Shown here: positions 25,101 through 37,436 of the stretch, piece by piece
How the letters are laid out: the number at the start of each line of letters is the position of its first letter
Numbering within the stretch: the first letter of the stretch is position 1
DNA from: Lutraria lutraria
Lineage: Eukaryota; Mollusca; Bivalvia; Venerida; Mactridae
Length of the DNA stretch: 64,000 nucleotides
Direction of reading: 5' to 3'
Assembly (NCBI GenBank): GCA_964023205.1
Contig: OZ026841.1
Span: 25,244,561-25,308,560 of the forward strand
Notes under the pieces: model-generated
Databases searched by the model: none
What the model saw: only the letters and a program-made list of their open reading frames with translations
What the model was told of the DNA's origin: nothing
Position numbers and translations under genes: made by a program

Positions 25101-27446
25101 CAATGTATGAACTTTTTTACAATAATAAACATAAAGTTCAGATATTTAAGCTTAACCCGATATATCGGTATGCTGAAAATATATTGTGATATTTATATTG
25201 TCTAGCTGATATCGCGATATACCGATAAAACCTCCCAGCTCTAACAAATATGAAGTAATTAACAACAGCCTAAACGGTCAGGTAGGATTTTTTTTTTGGA
25301 GTGAGTAAGTAATAGTGAACAACCAGTATGACTTTATAGGTACACAGATTTTAACATAACTCAAATTCTCAATGTGTGTTACATTTCATGGTAATTTGTT
25401 AAATGAATATGTTTTAAAAATATCATGTGGACAGTACATGGCAGTCAAAATATATATGAAGCTGCATGATGCAAAAATCCTGTATCATGGGACTCATCAT
25501 TGGAATGTTCCACTACCATGTTTTCGAAACAAATTTAAAACTGTTAGAGCTAGCTGAGCAAAATCATAAAGTTTTACCTTCTTTTTGCTTTTTCATGAGC
25601 ATTCCTCTTGATTTATAAAATTCTTCACGTCTAATTTCTTCATCTACAAAAAAATGTTAGAATAAAAGACACTATTTGTATAAAAGTTGTTTAATCAATT
25701 CAAGGTATTGAAAAATAAAAGTCTGTATTTCTGAGGCTGGTTTAAAAGCCTCACCCAGACACCACTTTAACATGAACCTCATTATAACAATTATTTACTT
25801 GTATTTCAGACAGGTATACAATTTCCTCTATACTTCCACCTGACAATGAGACCATCTCAAATATTAAACAGGGTGCTCCCTAGACTTCAAAAGTCAGGGT
25901 CAAAATGATCCTTAGCTGATAGAAATTTGAAGAGTCAACAAAATTTCCTACTAATGTAATAGTAAATTTGACTCTTTGGTTCCAATTCTCAAGAGTCAAA
26001 AAACTTATTTTGCAAATTTCAAGAGTCAAAATGCCATTCTAAGGGTCAAAGGAGAGCCCTGTTAAAATCTAATTTATTTGGTTCAAAAGGTGACATTAAT
26101 GAGGTTATTTAGTGAATTAAACATTGGGATATGAAGGAACTTACTTTCAAACAATCCTGGTACAAGCTTATATACAATATCCTGTAATGTTCTGTCAGCT
26201 CGCAGATTCAGTAATGGTTGTGTCTCATGTACCTTTACATTACAAGTTGGACATAATTTACTTGCTTGTAGATGTTTAACGATACATTTCTTGCAAACTG
26301 CAATAATAACAAGTAAAACCTGATTACTAAAGATGAAACCAGATTGTCTGGTAAAAGAACAAAGATTATAGACCAGACACAAGAAAGAAAATGGTTTCAT
26401 TCATATCATCATCACATAGATCTATATTCTAAATATGATATTTTGCACATTTTCATGCCTTTCCAGTACAGAGTAATTCAGTAAGTTGTAAAAATGTGGG
26501 TAGGTAGGTTAATGCTCTTGTTTACTCCTTGAAAAGTAAGAATAAAGTAACTTACTTAGTGAGAAAGTGGGTGTGCTGTTCTTCAAGCCAAATATTGTTC
26601 CCATGCTAATTAAAAAGTCTAGGATTGCAGGGAAAACTTAATTAGCTCTGGGTACTATAACTTAATTGGTCTTTTTTATTTTGTTTTGTTGACCATTTTA
26701 GTAATGGAATTGTGCTCTTTCTAATTTAAGTCAACAGCTTAAGACACTTCATCATGCGTCTATTGAAGCAGATCATTCATGTCGTTTCCGGAAAGCTATG
26801 GACTTAATCCAAAGCATTATGAGGAAAACATTGACAATACATCGGTAAAATATTCGACCCCTTTCCAGTATTCGCCTGTTAAAAGTATACATATAGAACT
26901 TTGAAGAAGTAAAAACTTACATGTATGTAAACATTCTACAATGCTTGTAGCATCTATGAAATATCCGAAACAAAGAGAGCAGATGATATGAGGATTGACA
27001 TCTCTGATGCGTATAATGATATCCTGAAATAATGAATACATCTACATAATGTATGTATACCAAAAAATGTATCATTTATTTGAAGAGCATTGACAGCGCT
27101 GCACACTATCATAATCATATTTGGCTTACAACATTAGGCGCCGTGGCATTTTAGCTCAAATGTTTTTTTTAATATATAATTTGAAGTGTATAAAAGTATA
27201 ACGTGCAGCCAAGGACTTATATACATACATATTCATATGTATATAAGTCCTTGGTGCAGCCTAGACAGAAAAATAACAAAGAGTTAAATGGTAAGAAAAC
27301 CATATGAAATCACCAACTAAATTATCATGTTTAGAAATTAATATAGAACTCCTTTTATTTAAGCTTTGTTTGTTGTCAATGAAAAAAAACACGAGATATT
27401 TGACCTCCTCAATGCCAGCTGGATACAACGATAAATTCGATGCCAT
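22188..27446 (-). CDS. PCGF1: Polycomb group RING finger protein 1, 8 coding exons
   Basis: PCGF1 (NSPC1) pairs with RING1/RNF2 in the variant PRC1.1 complex (BCOR, KDM2B) that monoubiquitinates histone H2A in the nucleus. Exons on the minus strand, 5' to 3': 27446-27405, 27023-26921, 26297-26145, 25643-25578, 24556-24454, 23808-23667, 23214-23134, 22235-22188. They join in frame to 245 residues (human 259). The RING finger spans residues 29-67 with the full C3HC4 set (C29, C32, C45, H47, C50, C53, C64, C67). [12 protein letters not shown] and [15 protein letters not shown] after it are the PCGF1 signature rather than PCGF3/5. The RAWUL domain follows ([49 protein letters not shown]). The exon 1 donor is a weak GTCAAA. 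The introns carry two transposon relics with exact target duplications. Confidence 0.93.
23406..23592. mobile_element. Tc1/mariner-like MITE, CAGTCAAACC family
   Basis: Starts CAGTCAAACCTCTG and ends GCAAGTTTGACTGTA. The interior phrases 'GGCCACTCTGTGAATAAAGGCC' are split and diverged relative to the copies elsewhere in the window. It lies in the PCGF1 intron between the exons at 23808-23667 and 23214-23134. Confidence 0.65.
24794..25243. mobile_element. non-autonomous hAT element, TIR TAGAGCTGGG
   Basis: The element begins TAGAGCTGGG and ends CCCAGCTCTA, a perfect 10-bp inverted repeat. It is flanked on both sides by the exact 8-bp duplication ACAAATAT (24786-24793 and 25244-25251). An 8-bp duplication with TAGNG ends is diagnostic of hAT transposons. 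The 450-bp interior is rich in the palindromic word ATATCGCGATA and has no transposase. It lies in a PCGF1 intron. Confidence 0.93.
25869..26061. mobile_element. non-autonomous hAT-like element, TIR CAGGG, 5-bp TSD
   Basis: Starts CAGGGTGCTCC and ends GGAGAGCCCTG. The exact 5-bp repeat TTAAA lies on both sides (25864-25868, 26062-26066). The 193-bp interior repeats the phrase AAGAGTCAAA. CAGGG ends with 5-bp duplications fit the hAT5-type group. It lies in a PCGF1 intron. Confidence 0.75.
27210..27255. repeat. inverted repeat, 19-bp arms
   Basis: CCAAGGACTTATATACATA and its exact reverse complement flank 8 nt, in the first intron of PCGF1. The outer bases GCAG also recur on both sides. It resembles the 19341-19376 palindrome in composition. 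Confidence 0.88.
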
Positions 27447-27619
27447 TTTCTAGCTTTTGATATAAAAAGTAAACAAAAACATTTTTGTATTTAACGTCAA
27501 ACATAACAGGAAGTAGATGTTGAACGGTGCGTATGTAAATATATTACAACGGAAGTACGGAACGTCGGGTTTTTAGACGAATATAAGATATTTTATTTTA
27601 TCCATCTATATTTATTAAA
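27447..27619. promoter_or_regulatory. 173-bp bidirectional promoter PCGF1/GATD3
   Basis: The start codons of PCGF1 (minus, 27446) and GATD3 (plus, 27620) are only 173 bp apart, so both 5'UTRs and promoters lie here. Two ETS-type sites are visible: AACAGGAAGT at 27505-27514 and ACGGAAGT at 27549-27556. No TATA box stands out. ETS/GABP sites are typical of bidirectional housekeeping promoters; their use here is inference. Confidence 0.7.
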
Positions 27620-30600
27620 ATGTTTTCAATGATTCGTTCGTCGTTGTTGAGGACGGTTGTTGAGGCGAAGTATGTAACATGTATATCTTCTAACGTTCAC
27701 ACAGCTGTCACACTCCACAGTTCAAGTGGTGGATCTGGAACTTCGCCCAAAGTAGCAGTGGTCAGTGCTTCGTACTCAATAATTTTCATTCTTACATTGG
27801 TGTGTCGCATTTACATGTAGTGTATTTTACCATATGTGTCAAGTCTCGTTCATTCAGACCTAAACTCTTGCTCAGATGACAAAGTGTCACGCTTTGAAAT
27901 AATCGTAGTTACTGGTTTTATTTTAGTTACGTTAAACTGCTGTGGAGATGTGATTTATTGAAAATTGATTTAATTGATTACATTTACTACCTTTACTTTC
28001 GCTTTAGCTGTAGTTTGTTATCAGTACCTAAACAATTGATTCTGTTGTATAATATTTGTTCTATGTTTTTGGCCATTAAAACATGTTTGGTATATCTTAC
28101 ATACATACATATTATGATTTTTTTAGTCTTACAAACTAAATGAAAGTTTGATTTCAATTTATGTTGTTCATACTGTCTATACTTTATTGTCAATAAATTA
28201 AGCTTACTATTGATTTAGCAATTTGAATGGTTGATTTCATATGATATATTATTCATTATTTCTAGGTATTGTCTGGATGTGGTGTTTATGATGGCAGTGA
28301 AGTACATGAGTCTTCTGCGTAGGTTTTAACCTTTCACATTGATTGCAATTTGCTTTGTAATACTTTTCCAGAGCCCTTCTTATTAGGCTTTCTGGTTGAC
28401 TGATTTCATAAATGTCATACTTTGTGTTGTTAACACTAAAGCCAACTTTTCCACATGTCTGAAGAGATTAGCAAGTATTGTACCGAAAAGAAACAGCACT
28501 GAATACATTAATACTCATAGAATTTACTATGATAATTACTGAAAGAAATTAAGTTTTCAGGATAGAAAAATAGAATCTTAAGTCTAGAGTTTGGTTCCAG
28601 TTAACAGTTAAATATATGGTTCATATTTTTGGCATTTCCTGTAATTTGGTAGTTACTTATGATTAATCTATTTAATCACCAAGCATACCATATTTTTTCA
28701 AAATTTGTACTTTCAATTTTTTTCAGTGTGTTGGTCCATTTAAGCAGAGCAGGAGCCAGTATTTCTATGTTTGCTCCAGATACAGAACAAATGCATACTA
28801 TTAATCACACAAAAGGGGAACCAATGGAACACAACAGGTGATTGTACTGAAAGAGCTGGTATCTCTATGACAACAGAAAGCTGAAACATTCACAGTCAGT
28901 TGTGACATGATATGGATAATAAACTTGCACATGCTAACCGCTATCTTTGAAATCCAATTTGTATGACAGATTGTTTAGAAATAATGCTGTAGAAATTCGA
29001 ACTTGTTGGTTTCTTCCAAAATTATGGATTAATATACTTTCTGTCTATGATTAAGTTTTATTTCTAAGTTGTTTTTTTTTAAAGTTAATTGAGATGTAAT
29101 TCATGTGGAAATATTTTCTATTTTAGAAATGTTTTGGTTGAATCTGCCCGTATAGCTAGAGGCAACATAAGTGCACTGTCTGCACTGAAGGCTGCTGATT
29201 TTGATGCTGTAGTGATTCCTGGTGGATTTGGGGCAGCTAAAAATCTGTGAGTACTGTCAGCTTAGCCATAAAATTTCTACATTAGCTCTTCATCTTAACA
29301 CATTTATGATAAATTCCGCAAATATTAAATGAAAATGAATCTATTAAGGGGTCAAATTTTTATTTAGTGCAATATTCTGGTACACTGAAGAAGTTGAGCA
29401 ATGTCACATATCTCTCTGATTAGTTTTGTGTATTCTAAATTCAAAATTATTTCACCCCACAGATCTACTTTTGCTGTAGATGGTGCTGAAATGAAGGTCA
29501 ACTCTGATGTTGAGAGTACTCTGAAAGAATTCCACAGTCAAAAGAAACCTATCGGGTAAGACTATCTTAAGAATCATATACCTATATGCAAGAAATAATA
29601 ACATGTAGTTTCAATTAAATTAGAATAACCTTAAAACAAATAAATAGTTAACTTAAATATCACCAACTTTGACAGTTTAACATGCCAAAAGGTGTGAACA
29701 ACAAATTATCAAACCACAGTGAACAATGGATTTTCGTTTGGATCATTGTTTGCAGTAATGGGAACAAAACTAGCCTATTATGATACGGACTTGGTTAGAT
29801 CATTCACCTTTTATTTTTTGCTTGATTTATAAATTGCATCATAATTTCACTTTAATACGCAACTAACATTAAAAATGTTGTTTTTTATATTTCGAAGTTT
29901 GTTAAATTAACAAACAATATACAAATGTACATGACCAATATGAATTATACCGGCACTCGATTTCAAAATCATTCCATTTTCGGAAAGTGAATACAAACAT
30001 GATAAGCTATCTTAGGACGACAACGATTTGTGTGACGTCGTTCATAAGTGTTTGTGACTGTAGCAATAAAATGAAACTTCACGTTTGATTTTTATTTTAT
30101 TTCTGTTTGTAACATATTTAGACAGTGTGCTTATTCTATATCCCGTGTAGATTTCATTTCATGATTTCATTTTATCGATGGATTAATGTGCTTTGTAACA
30201 TAACATGTGCTACCGTTTGGGTATTCATTTGTATGCGTAGTTTCACTTTGTGATCCTCATGACTGTGACGAACTAATAATGGTACAAACTACTCATACAT
30301 TTGTTTTTACGATAAACATGTATATGTTTATTGTAAAATGTATTTTTTCGTAAATAAAATATGAATTATAACACATTAATCTTGTTGTTATTATAGCTAT
30401 ACGTGTACGTCATATATATTGGAGTTATCTCCCTTTATTTTCATAAAATCGTCCAGATTTCCCTTACCCTGGATTATCCGAAACCCCATATTATCAGAAG
30501 TAATTTTTCGGTACCGACAACTTTGGATAATCGGGGTTTTACTGTAGATTTGGGACCATGTTTGAAACTGTTGGGAAGTTACTAAATGGCCCTGACTATT

Positions 30601-32044
30601 GGTACAAAAAACCCCAGTGGAATTATTTTGATCACTTAGCTAAGAAATGTCTTTTCTCTTGAATATAATTATGGAGATGAGATTTTTATTCATTATTATG
30701 ATCTGTAGGGATGCTTTTGTAACTGATAATATTATTATGATTATTATGTTTCACAGATTATGTTGTATAGCCCCTGTGTTAGCTGCCAGGCTTATACCAA
30801 ACTGTGAGGTGACTGTGGGTCAGGATAAAGAAGATGGTGGAAGATGGCCCTATGCTGGTACTGCTGGGGCGGTACAAACAATGGGTGCAACCCATATTCT
30901 AAAAGATGTCAACGTATCTTTTTAATTATACATTTTGTATTTGCAATAGTTAGAAAGTTTTCGTATTTGGCATGGTAGTACATGCATACTTCCTTGTCAG
31001 AATATAATAAGTAATTTTCATTTATTTGTTATATGTGTAGTAATCTTGCTTAGAATTTTTTTTTTAGAATGAATATAATATCTCATTCCTACTTTTATTG
31101 ATATTTTGGAAAAGTGGAAATGTTTGATATACCAGTATATAAAAAAAAATATCCTGAAGAAGTCAATGCAGCAAAACGTCGATGGATTAAATTAATCGTT
31201 TATCATGTTTGGTGTTTTTTTTTATCTTTATTGGTAAACCAGTAGTAATTGCTCAGTGGTGATTATTTTCTGATCTATATTCAGTAGTGAAAAAAGATTG
31301 CCTATTTAATTCGCATACTGTTCCTTTCAGCCTCAGGCATAAAAAAATGTTTTTCTTGTTACATGCTCATGAAAGTAGGGTGAAGGTAGGGTGGGTTTTT
31401 ACGCCTCATTGTTGTTCATCATGGTGAACTATGATTCCAATCTGACAAAAAGTTGTAATGGTCCAGGTTCTTCCTTGATCTGGATAAGTTGTTATTCCAT
31501 ATCTCAAGGTTTCTCATTCAAAAAACAATTATCAGTTTACTTAGTAGTGCTCATAGAACGTAGTGAAATCTTAAATTATCTGACAATTTCCAGCATTATG
31601 TTTGTCTGTTTATCTGTTGTTTAAAGGCCCTTTTGACAGTAATGGTCAATAAGGGCCGCCCCAGAGTAAGGGGAGATAAGATACTGGAGAACGGGGCATT
31701 TACTGTATATATCAACTATTTTTCTAATAGTTTTTCCTGATGCTCTATAATGCCCAGTTTAAAGCACTGATACATGTATCACCTTTTTTCCTGTGATTTA
31801 CTTAACACAATATTTGGCTAGGTATTTCAGATGGGGACCCTGAAACAGCATTTGAACAGTGTATTAAAACAGTGTGATGAACTTTGAACTTTCAAATCTA
31901 TTTCTTTAACCCACATTACAGGAAGCTCACACAGATGTCAAGAATAAATTGGTGACCACTCCAGCTTTTATGTGTGAAACCAAGTTTCACGAAATATTTG
32001 ATGGTGTCGGAAAAATGATTGATGGAATCATGAAGTTGCTTTAA
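27620..32044 (+). CDS. GATD3: GATD3/ES1-family glutamine amidotransferase-like mitochondrial protein, 7 exons
   Basis: GATD3 (ES1, C21orf33) is a mitochondrial member of the DJ-1/PfpI superfamily. Exons 27620-27760, 28266-28318, 28727-28837, 29127-29246, 29463-29555, 30757-30913 and 31922-32044 join in frame to 265 residues (human 268). The first 43 residues are Ser/Arg-rich with few acids, as in a mitochondrial presequence. The core then matches the family throughout: [65 protein letters not shown] (nucleophile-elbow cysteine region), [13 protein letters not shown] and [19 protein letters not shown] at 32125-32130 is a candidate polyadenylation signal. The last intron looks U12-type. The exon 1 donor is GTCAGT. 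It shares a 173-bp promoter with PCGF1. Confidence 0.94.
30914..31921 (+). other. probable U12-type GT-AG intron (GATD3 intron 6)
   Basis: The 5' site is GTATCTTTTT, one base from the U12 consensus GTATCCTTT. TTCTTTAAC at 31902-31910 is one base from the U12 branch consensus TTCCTTAAC. It lies 12 nt before the AG end, the spacing expected for U12 introns. The reading phase across the junction is correct (Val-Asn / Glu-Ala-His). Confidence 0.7.
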
Positions 32045-33850
32045 GCTGTTTTTACATAAGATGTACCTTACCACTGTGTTGTTTCAACTTAATTAGATTT
32101 GTACTAACACTGCACGTTTTGATCATTAAAATGATATGTTCACTAATACTGTAAGTTTTCAACATAGATATGACTATGTATGGGCACAGGTGCCATGTAA
32201 TAACAGAAAATAGTGTTTGTCTACAAGACATTAATTCACAAGTACTCGGTACATGTAGAGTATTCTTGGTAATACCTTTATTTCATAATATAAGGGTAAT
32301 TATTGTAGATTGGTGAGTAGTTGCATTATCAAAGATTACATGGACACTGAAGGCATGTGACTACCAAACCTGCTAGTCTTATTTTATGCATTCTACATAT
32401 GATGGAAAGTTCATGTAGAAACTGCTTCTCACACATAGTTCACTGACCTTGTCTTGAGGGGTCTAACTCCCAGTTGTATGTATATTGTACATGAACTAGT
32501 GTTACATTAACAAGTCTGTATAATGAGTGATATTAAAAACTTGTAAAGTTACCTATATTTATTTTTTGTTTTTTATCACATGATACATTTAAGAAGGGTC
32601 GTGGAAAAATGTACCAAGTCTGAGCTGACACTGGCTTGGGAATAAGTGAGCTATAAAGGTGTGCTGTGCTATAGTTTAATTTCCAGGTCATATTTCACAA
32701 ACATTAAATCAGTTTTTCAGGATCAGGTTGTTACTTAAATATCACTGGAGTTAATTTCTTGTTTTAATTACATATAGAGCACTATGCTTTTATTTTTTAC
32801 AATGTATGATCATATTTTGAAATTCATGTTCAGATAATCTGTTGGATAGTTGAACATGCAAACTTTACTTGATACAATGAATTGTTATCCACTGTCCAAA
32901 GGCAACGGGGGAAGTGGTAGGCAACTAGACGTGTGTGAATAATTACTTACATCCGTCACACTCTCTGATATTTTGATTACTTTGAAAAGAATAAGATAAG
33001 ACAGACAACATTTACAGTTATTTTACTAGGAAATATAAATATATTACAATCTATGTCTAAAATGTTGTCTTACACCGTATATGAAATAATGAACAACACA
33101 TATATGTATAATACAAACAGTGATATTGTGGTCATACAACAAAAACTCCACTTAGGCAACCAAACAATGTAACAGAACATGTAAATATCCAAGTAATTTA
33201 TCAAGGTACTGTTGTAGCATTTAATCTTGTACACAGCAAATTTTATGGATTTGCCTACATTGCTAAATTTGTAGATAATCATTTCAAATAGATGTATTTT
33301 CAGATAATTTTAAGAACATTTTAATTTGTAGGTTCTTGAATTTGTGGATAAGCTCACCCGTGAAATCTACAAAATTAAAAGCTCAGTTTGTAAAACCACA
33401 TGACTAAAAGTCATCAATTGCGGCTTAATAATGAAATTAATAAGAAAATGTTCCTGGCATAAAAGCCAAAAAATTGCGATATAAAAATCTAACAATATTA
33501 ACACTGTGCTCTTTATACAAGGCTAAATACCGGTATTGAAGGTTGGGAATAAAATCATGGCTTACAGATACATCATTCATTTGATTCCCAGATAATGGGA
33601 TGCCACTGACAAAAGGCAAACAATGTGATACAATGTCTCACTACGACGGGTTCTATGGTTGCAAAACATATATTGGTTTAATATAAGGCTCAACCTTAAG
33701 GTAATATCAAAGTGAAAATACTGAACCATGTCCTGATTATAAAAATTCTGGTCACTTCATGGTTTAACCAGAGGCAGCTTGTAGATTATATTACAGTATT
33801 TGATAGCAATATAGAGAATTTTTAAGTAGATTCAAATAATTTCAATATGT

Positions 33851-34026
33851 AATCAAACCTGTGAACAAAGGTAACTCTTAGCAAGGACAAAACATGGCCT
33901 TTATTGAGAGATGGCCTTTATTCAGACTGTTGTCATTTTGCACCAATTAATGAAAATAGTGTTTTTTAAAAGAATGGCCTTATTCACAGGGTGGCCCGTA
34001 TTTGTGGGTGGCTGCTAAGACAACTT
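33851..34026. mobile_element. Tc1/mariner-like MITE, CAGTCAAACC family
   Basis: Left end AATCAAACCTGTGAACAAAGG; interior GAATGGCCTTATTCACAGGG as in the other copies. The right end is degraded. Confidence 0.6.
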
Positions 34027-35855
34027 TGTGCTGCCTTGATACCATGTGACATAATAATGCTGCAAGGAAGGCCCACATTAGAAAATATACACAACGTACA
34101 TATAATGTACAATAATTGTGATAAGTGGAAAAACACATTTCCACATGTTAATAAAATTAGTACAAAAACGCTCGATCAGAACTAGATATGTATGAATGAT
34201 AGAAATAAAAAGGAATGCTAATCTGAAATAAAAGAGCAGGCCATTATTTAAACCTAAAATAATATGTGCAAGCATTAATTGCAACAAATAAAAATTGCAG
34301 AATAAGCATAATACAACATTGCTAATATAGAAAGTAATTGTGATAAATTACATGAGGTAAATTATGTATTTGAATTACAAATTGGCAAAAAAGCGGACCC
34401 CCAAATAAGGAAAAAACGTTTTTATTTTTCTTTAAAAATTACCCACAAAATTGTCACTTGGCAGTTTGTTTGCGATAACCATATCCAGAAAAATTTCAGT
34501 GGGTAGGTATTTTTTTTTTACAATTTAATTTTATATCTTGAACCCAAGATATATATCAGAATGTTTTTTTTATTTTTTACAAAAATTTTGGTTCAAGAGG
34601 CCAACAAAAAGTAGGCTTGGGCCTTTATGGTGAGTAGGTAGCGTTATTGCAAACAAAATTTTTTGTAAGGACAGTCTGGTGCTCAAATAAGTTTATGGTG
34701 AACAAACTCAAATAAAACCCAACTTTTAAAGAGTCACAAATAATGGATGAATGAGCAGAGGGACTGAGGAAGTTAAGAACAATATAACGATTACCTATCA
34801 ACAAACATTGCATGGTCATTTGATTTTTATATAGAACAAAAATGTCATGAAATATTAATTTTGTTCATTTGATTCAATTCTCAATAACATTAGCTAAGTC
34901 CTTTCTTTTCTTAAGAAGTATGTTCATTTTATGGACACATTTTACAAGAAATCATAGATTGAAAATACTAAAAGAAAAATATATTCTGTAAATGAAACAA
35001 TACATTCATGGTCAGGTATAATTATAGGAAATTGACAAGACAATATTAAAAGCCCAATACAAAGATTTCATCCAATCAGGAATTAATAATGATATTAAAA
35101 TTTATTCAGCTATATACATATATACCATGGTGTAACCAGAAACAGAAAGTGAAATATCATAAAATATGATGCAGACTAAAATGTCAAAACACTGATGCAT
35201 GCGGGTATATAATTATACACACAACATCCTGCATTGGAGAACTCATTTTAAAAACAAAACCAGCTCAAAATCTTTTTTTTACAACAACTGCCAAAATATT
35301 TTTCATTACAAACTATTTGATATTATTTACAACAAATTAAGAAACAAGAAATAAATTTGAACAATACATCTTCGTTATCACAAATACTTAAATGCTAATT
35401 GTAATATGTTCACCAATTTAAATAGATAAGGAATGTTATAACAAATACAATTTTGTAAATAAAAGAAATATAAATGTACACATCATACATGTATAATAAC
35501 AACATATTAAGATAAAAAAAAACTCCGTAACAAAGTAATTACACTACATTAATCATTCACAGAAGTAAAATTAAGATGTGAGTAAACAAAAAAACTTAAA
35601 ACAATTTTTTGAGTATTATCATCATTTTAGCACACAGCCCTAATTTAGTCATCATTCCTAGAATTACACAGAAATAAATGACACAGATCTTCAAAAAAAT
35701 GCAAAAGATACACCCCAATGCAATAAAGCATGTTTCTCTTGTCAAACACTAACATTAAGCATCAAATAAATGATGCTGTGGTCAGTAACGGTATATCTGG
35801 AAAACATCCAGTAACATGCTAAACAACAGATTTTGAATCTACAAGAGTTTAATGT

Positions 35856-36097
35856 CAGGGGTGGCAATAGAACCAAATTAAAAATCCTGAATCAAAGCTG
35901 CCGACAGTTTTTGCCAAACAAGAGGCTTTCAACCACATTTTTTCCATATTTAACTCAGTTTGTATAAAAGAAAATCCTTCAAAGCAGATTAAATTGACCA
36001 TATCTTAGCCATTTCTTGAGAAAATATCATCAAATAACATTATCATAGCTGTTTCAGGACAGATAAATCCGGAATTCCAGATATATCCAGAGTATTA
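35856..36097. repeat. diverged ~240-bp dispersed repeat, copy 1
   Basis: Aligns in the same orientation with 39274-39507. Shared words include TCCATATTTAACTCAGTTTG and TTTCAGGACAGATAA. No inverted termini were found. Confidence 0.7.
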
Positions 36098-37252
36098 CAT
36101 GTATCATCCTTGAATTTGTAAAAATGGAAGCAAACAAGCTTATGAATAAATTAGTAACAAAGCTCTAATGAAGCTTGATATTCAGCAAATACTTCTTGTT
36201 GAAAAATTTGGAAACAAAATTTAGAGATTCAAGTTTATCTATTCATGATGTAATGATAATGACTGTAAAAGACGAACGATGCACCATATCATCATCATGC
36301 GTGTGTAATCTGATTTTATTTTTATATGTCTCATTCATATTGTGATAAAATTTATTATGCAAAACGGTAGTAAAACAAAGACAAAGTGTAATAAAATATG
36401 TTCTTTTCATAATTTGTCAAAGTAAAATACATGTAAGTAAATGACTAGTTTATGTTACATAAGAATGTTAGAACTACAAAATGTATACGCATAATATGGA
36501 GATTCATCAGTAACAGCTACAGTTAATATTTATTGAATTTTAAACTAACTTGACATGCAAACCGATTGAATTAATGTGATTTTTCCTGAATTTAATTTTG
36601 TATGAAAAGTTGTATAACAAAATACATTAAATTAGAATATACCAGTGGTTAAGTTCAAGTCATGGAAATGTTTATGTTACTAGCGAAAGGCCTATTTTCA
36701 TGGACATTAATTTTGCTGGGGAAAATTTCTGATCACATATTAAATGGCGTTTTGATCTTTATCATTTTATATTCTTCACGTTTTTGTCAGGTAATTGTTT
36801 TCAAAAACATTTACAGGACTTTTTTCATATGTATAGGAAGGAGCTATGTCCTTAAATTTGAGGGAAAATAAAAACTTTTTTTTTTCAATAGGACAAGAAA
36901 AAACTTGATGTAAATTGAAATTTAAAAGAAAACTGCATGGTTTTAAAGTATATTCCTGAGGGGATGACGCCTGTTAACAGCCCCTGCTATAGAAGGAAAC
37001 AAGCCCTGATTAATGAATTCAAAATGCATAGAGTTACAGACTTGCAAACATTTTGACACTAGATGATATCCACTTACACAATATGTGCTAAGAAAATATA
37101 GATATAACAATGCACAAAAACAATAAAATGAATAAATGAGGTGACACATTTATATCAGTGAAAACAAAATAGAAACAATATATTAACACTAACAGTAACA
37201 TCACCTTATCAGCTTGCATGGCTAATTGTAAGCAGAATGCTGTAAATTAAAG

Positions 37253-37436
37253 TATAGTCAAACATGTGAACAAAGGCAACCCTTGGGGAAAACCAAAATG
37301 TGGTCTCTATTGACAGGTGACCTTTATTCAGATATCACTTTGTTTCTTAATAATCAATAACAGTTTTTCAAAGAATGACCTTTATTCACAGGGTGTCTTT
37401 TATTTGGAGATGACCTCAAACACAGGTTTGACTATA
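37253..37436. mobile_element. Tc1/mariner-like MITE, best-preserved CAGTCAAACC copy
   Basis: Ends TATAGTCAAACATGTG and CACAGGTTTGACTATA are near-perfect inverted repeats beginning and ending with TA. The interior GAATGACCTTTATTCACAGG matches the other copies. It has no coding capacity. Confidence 0.75.
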
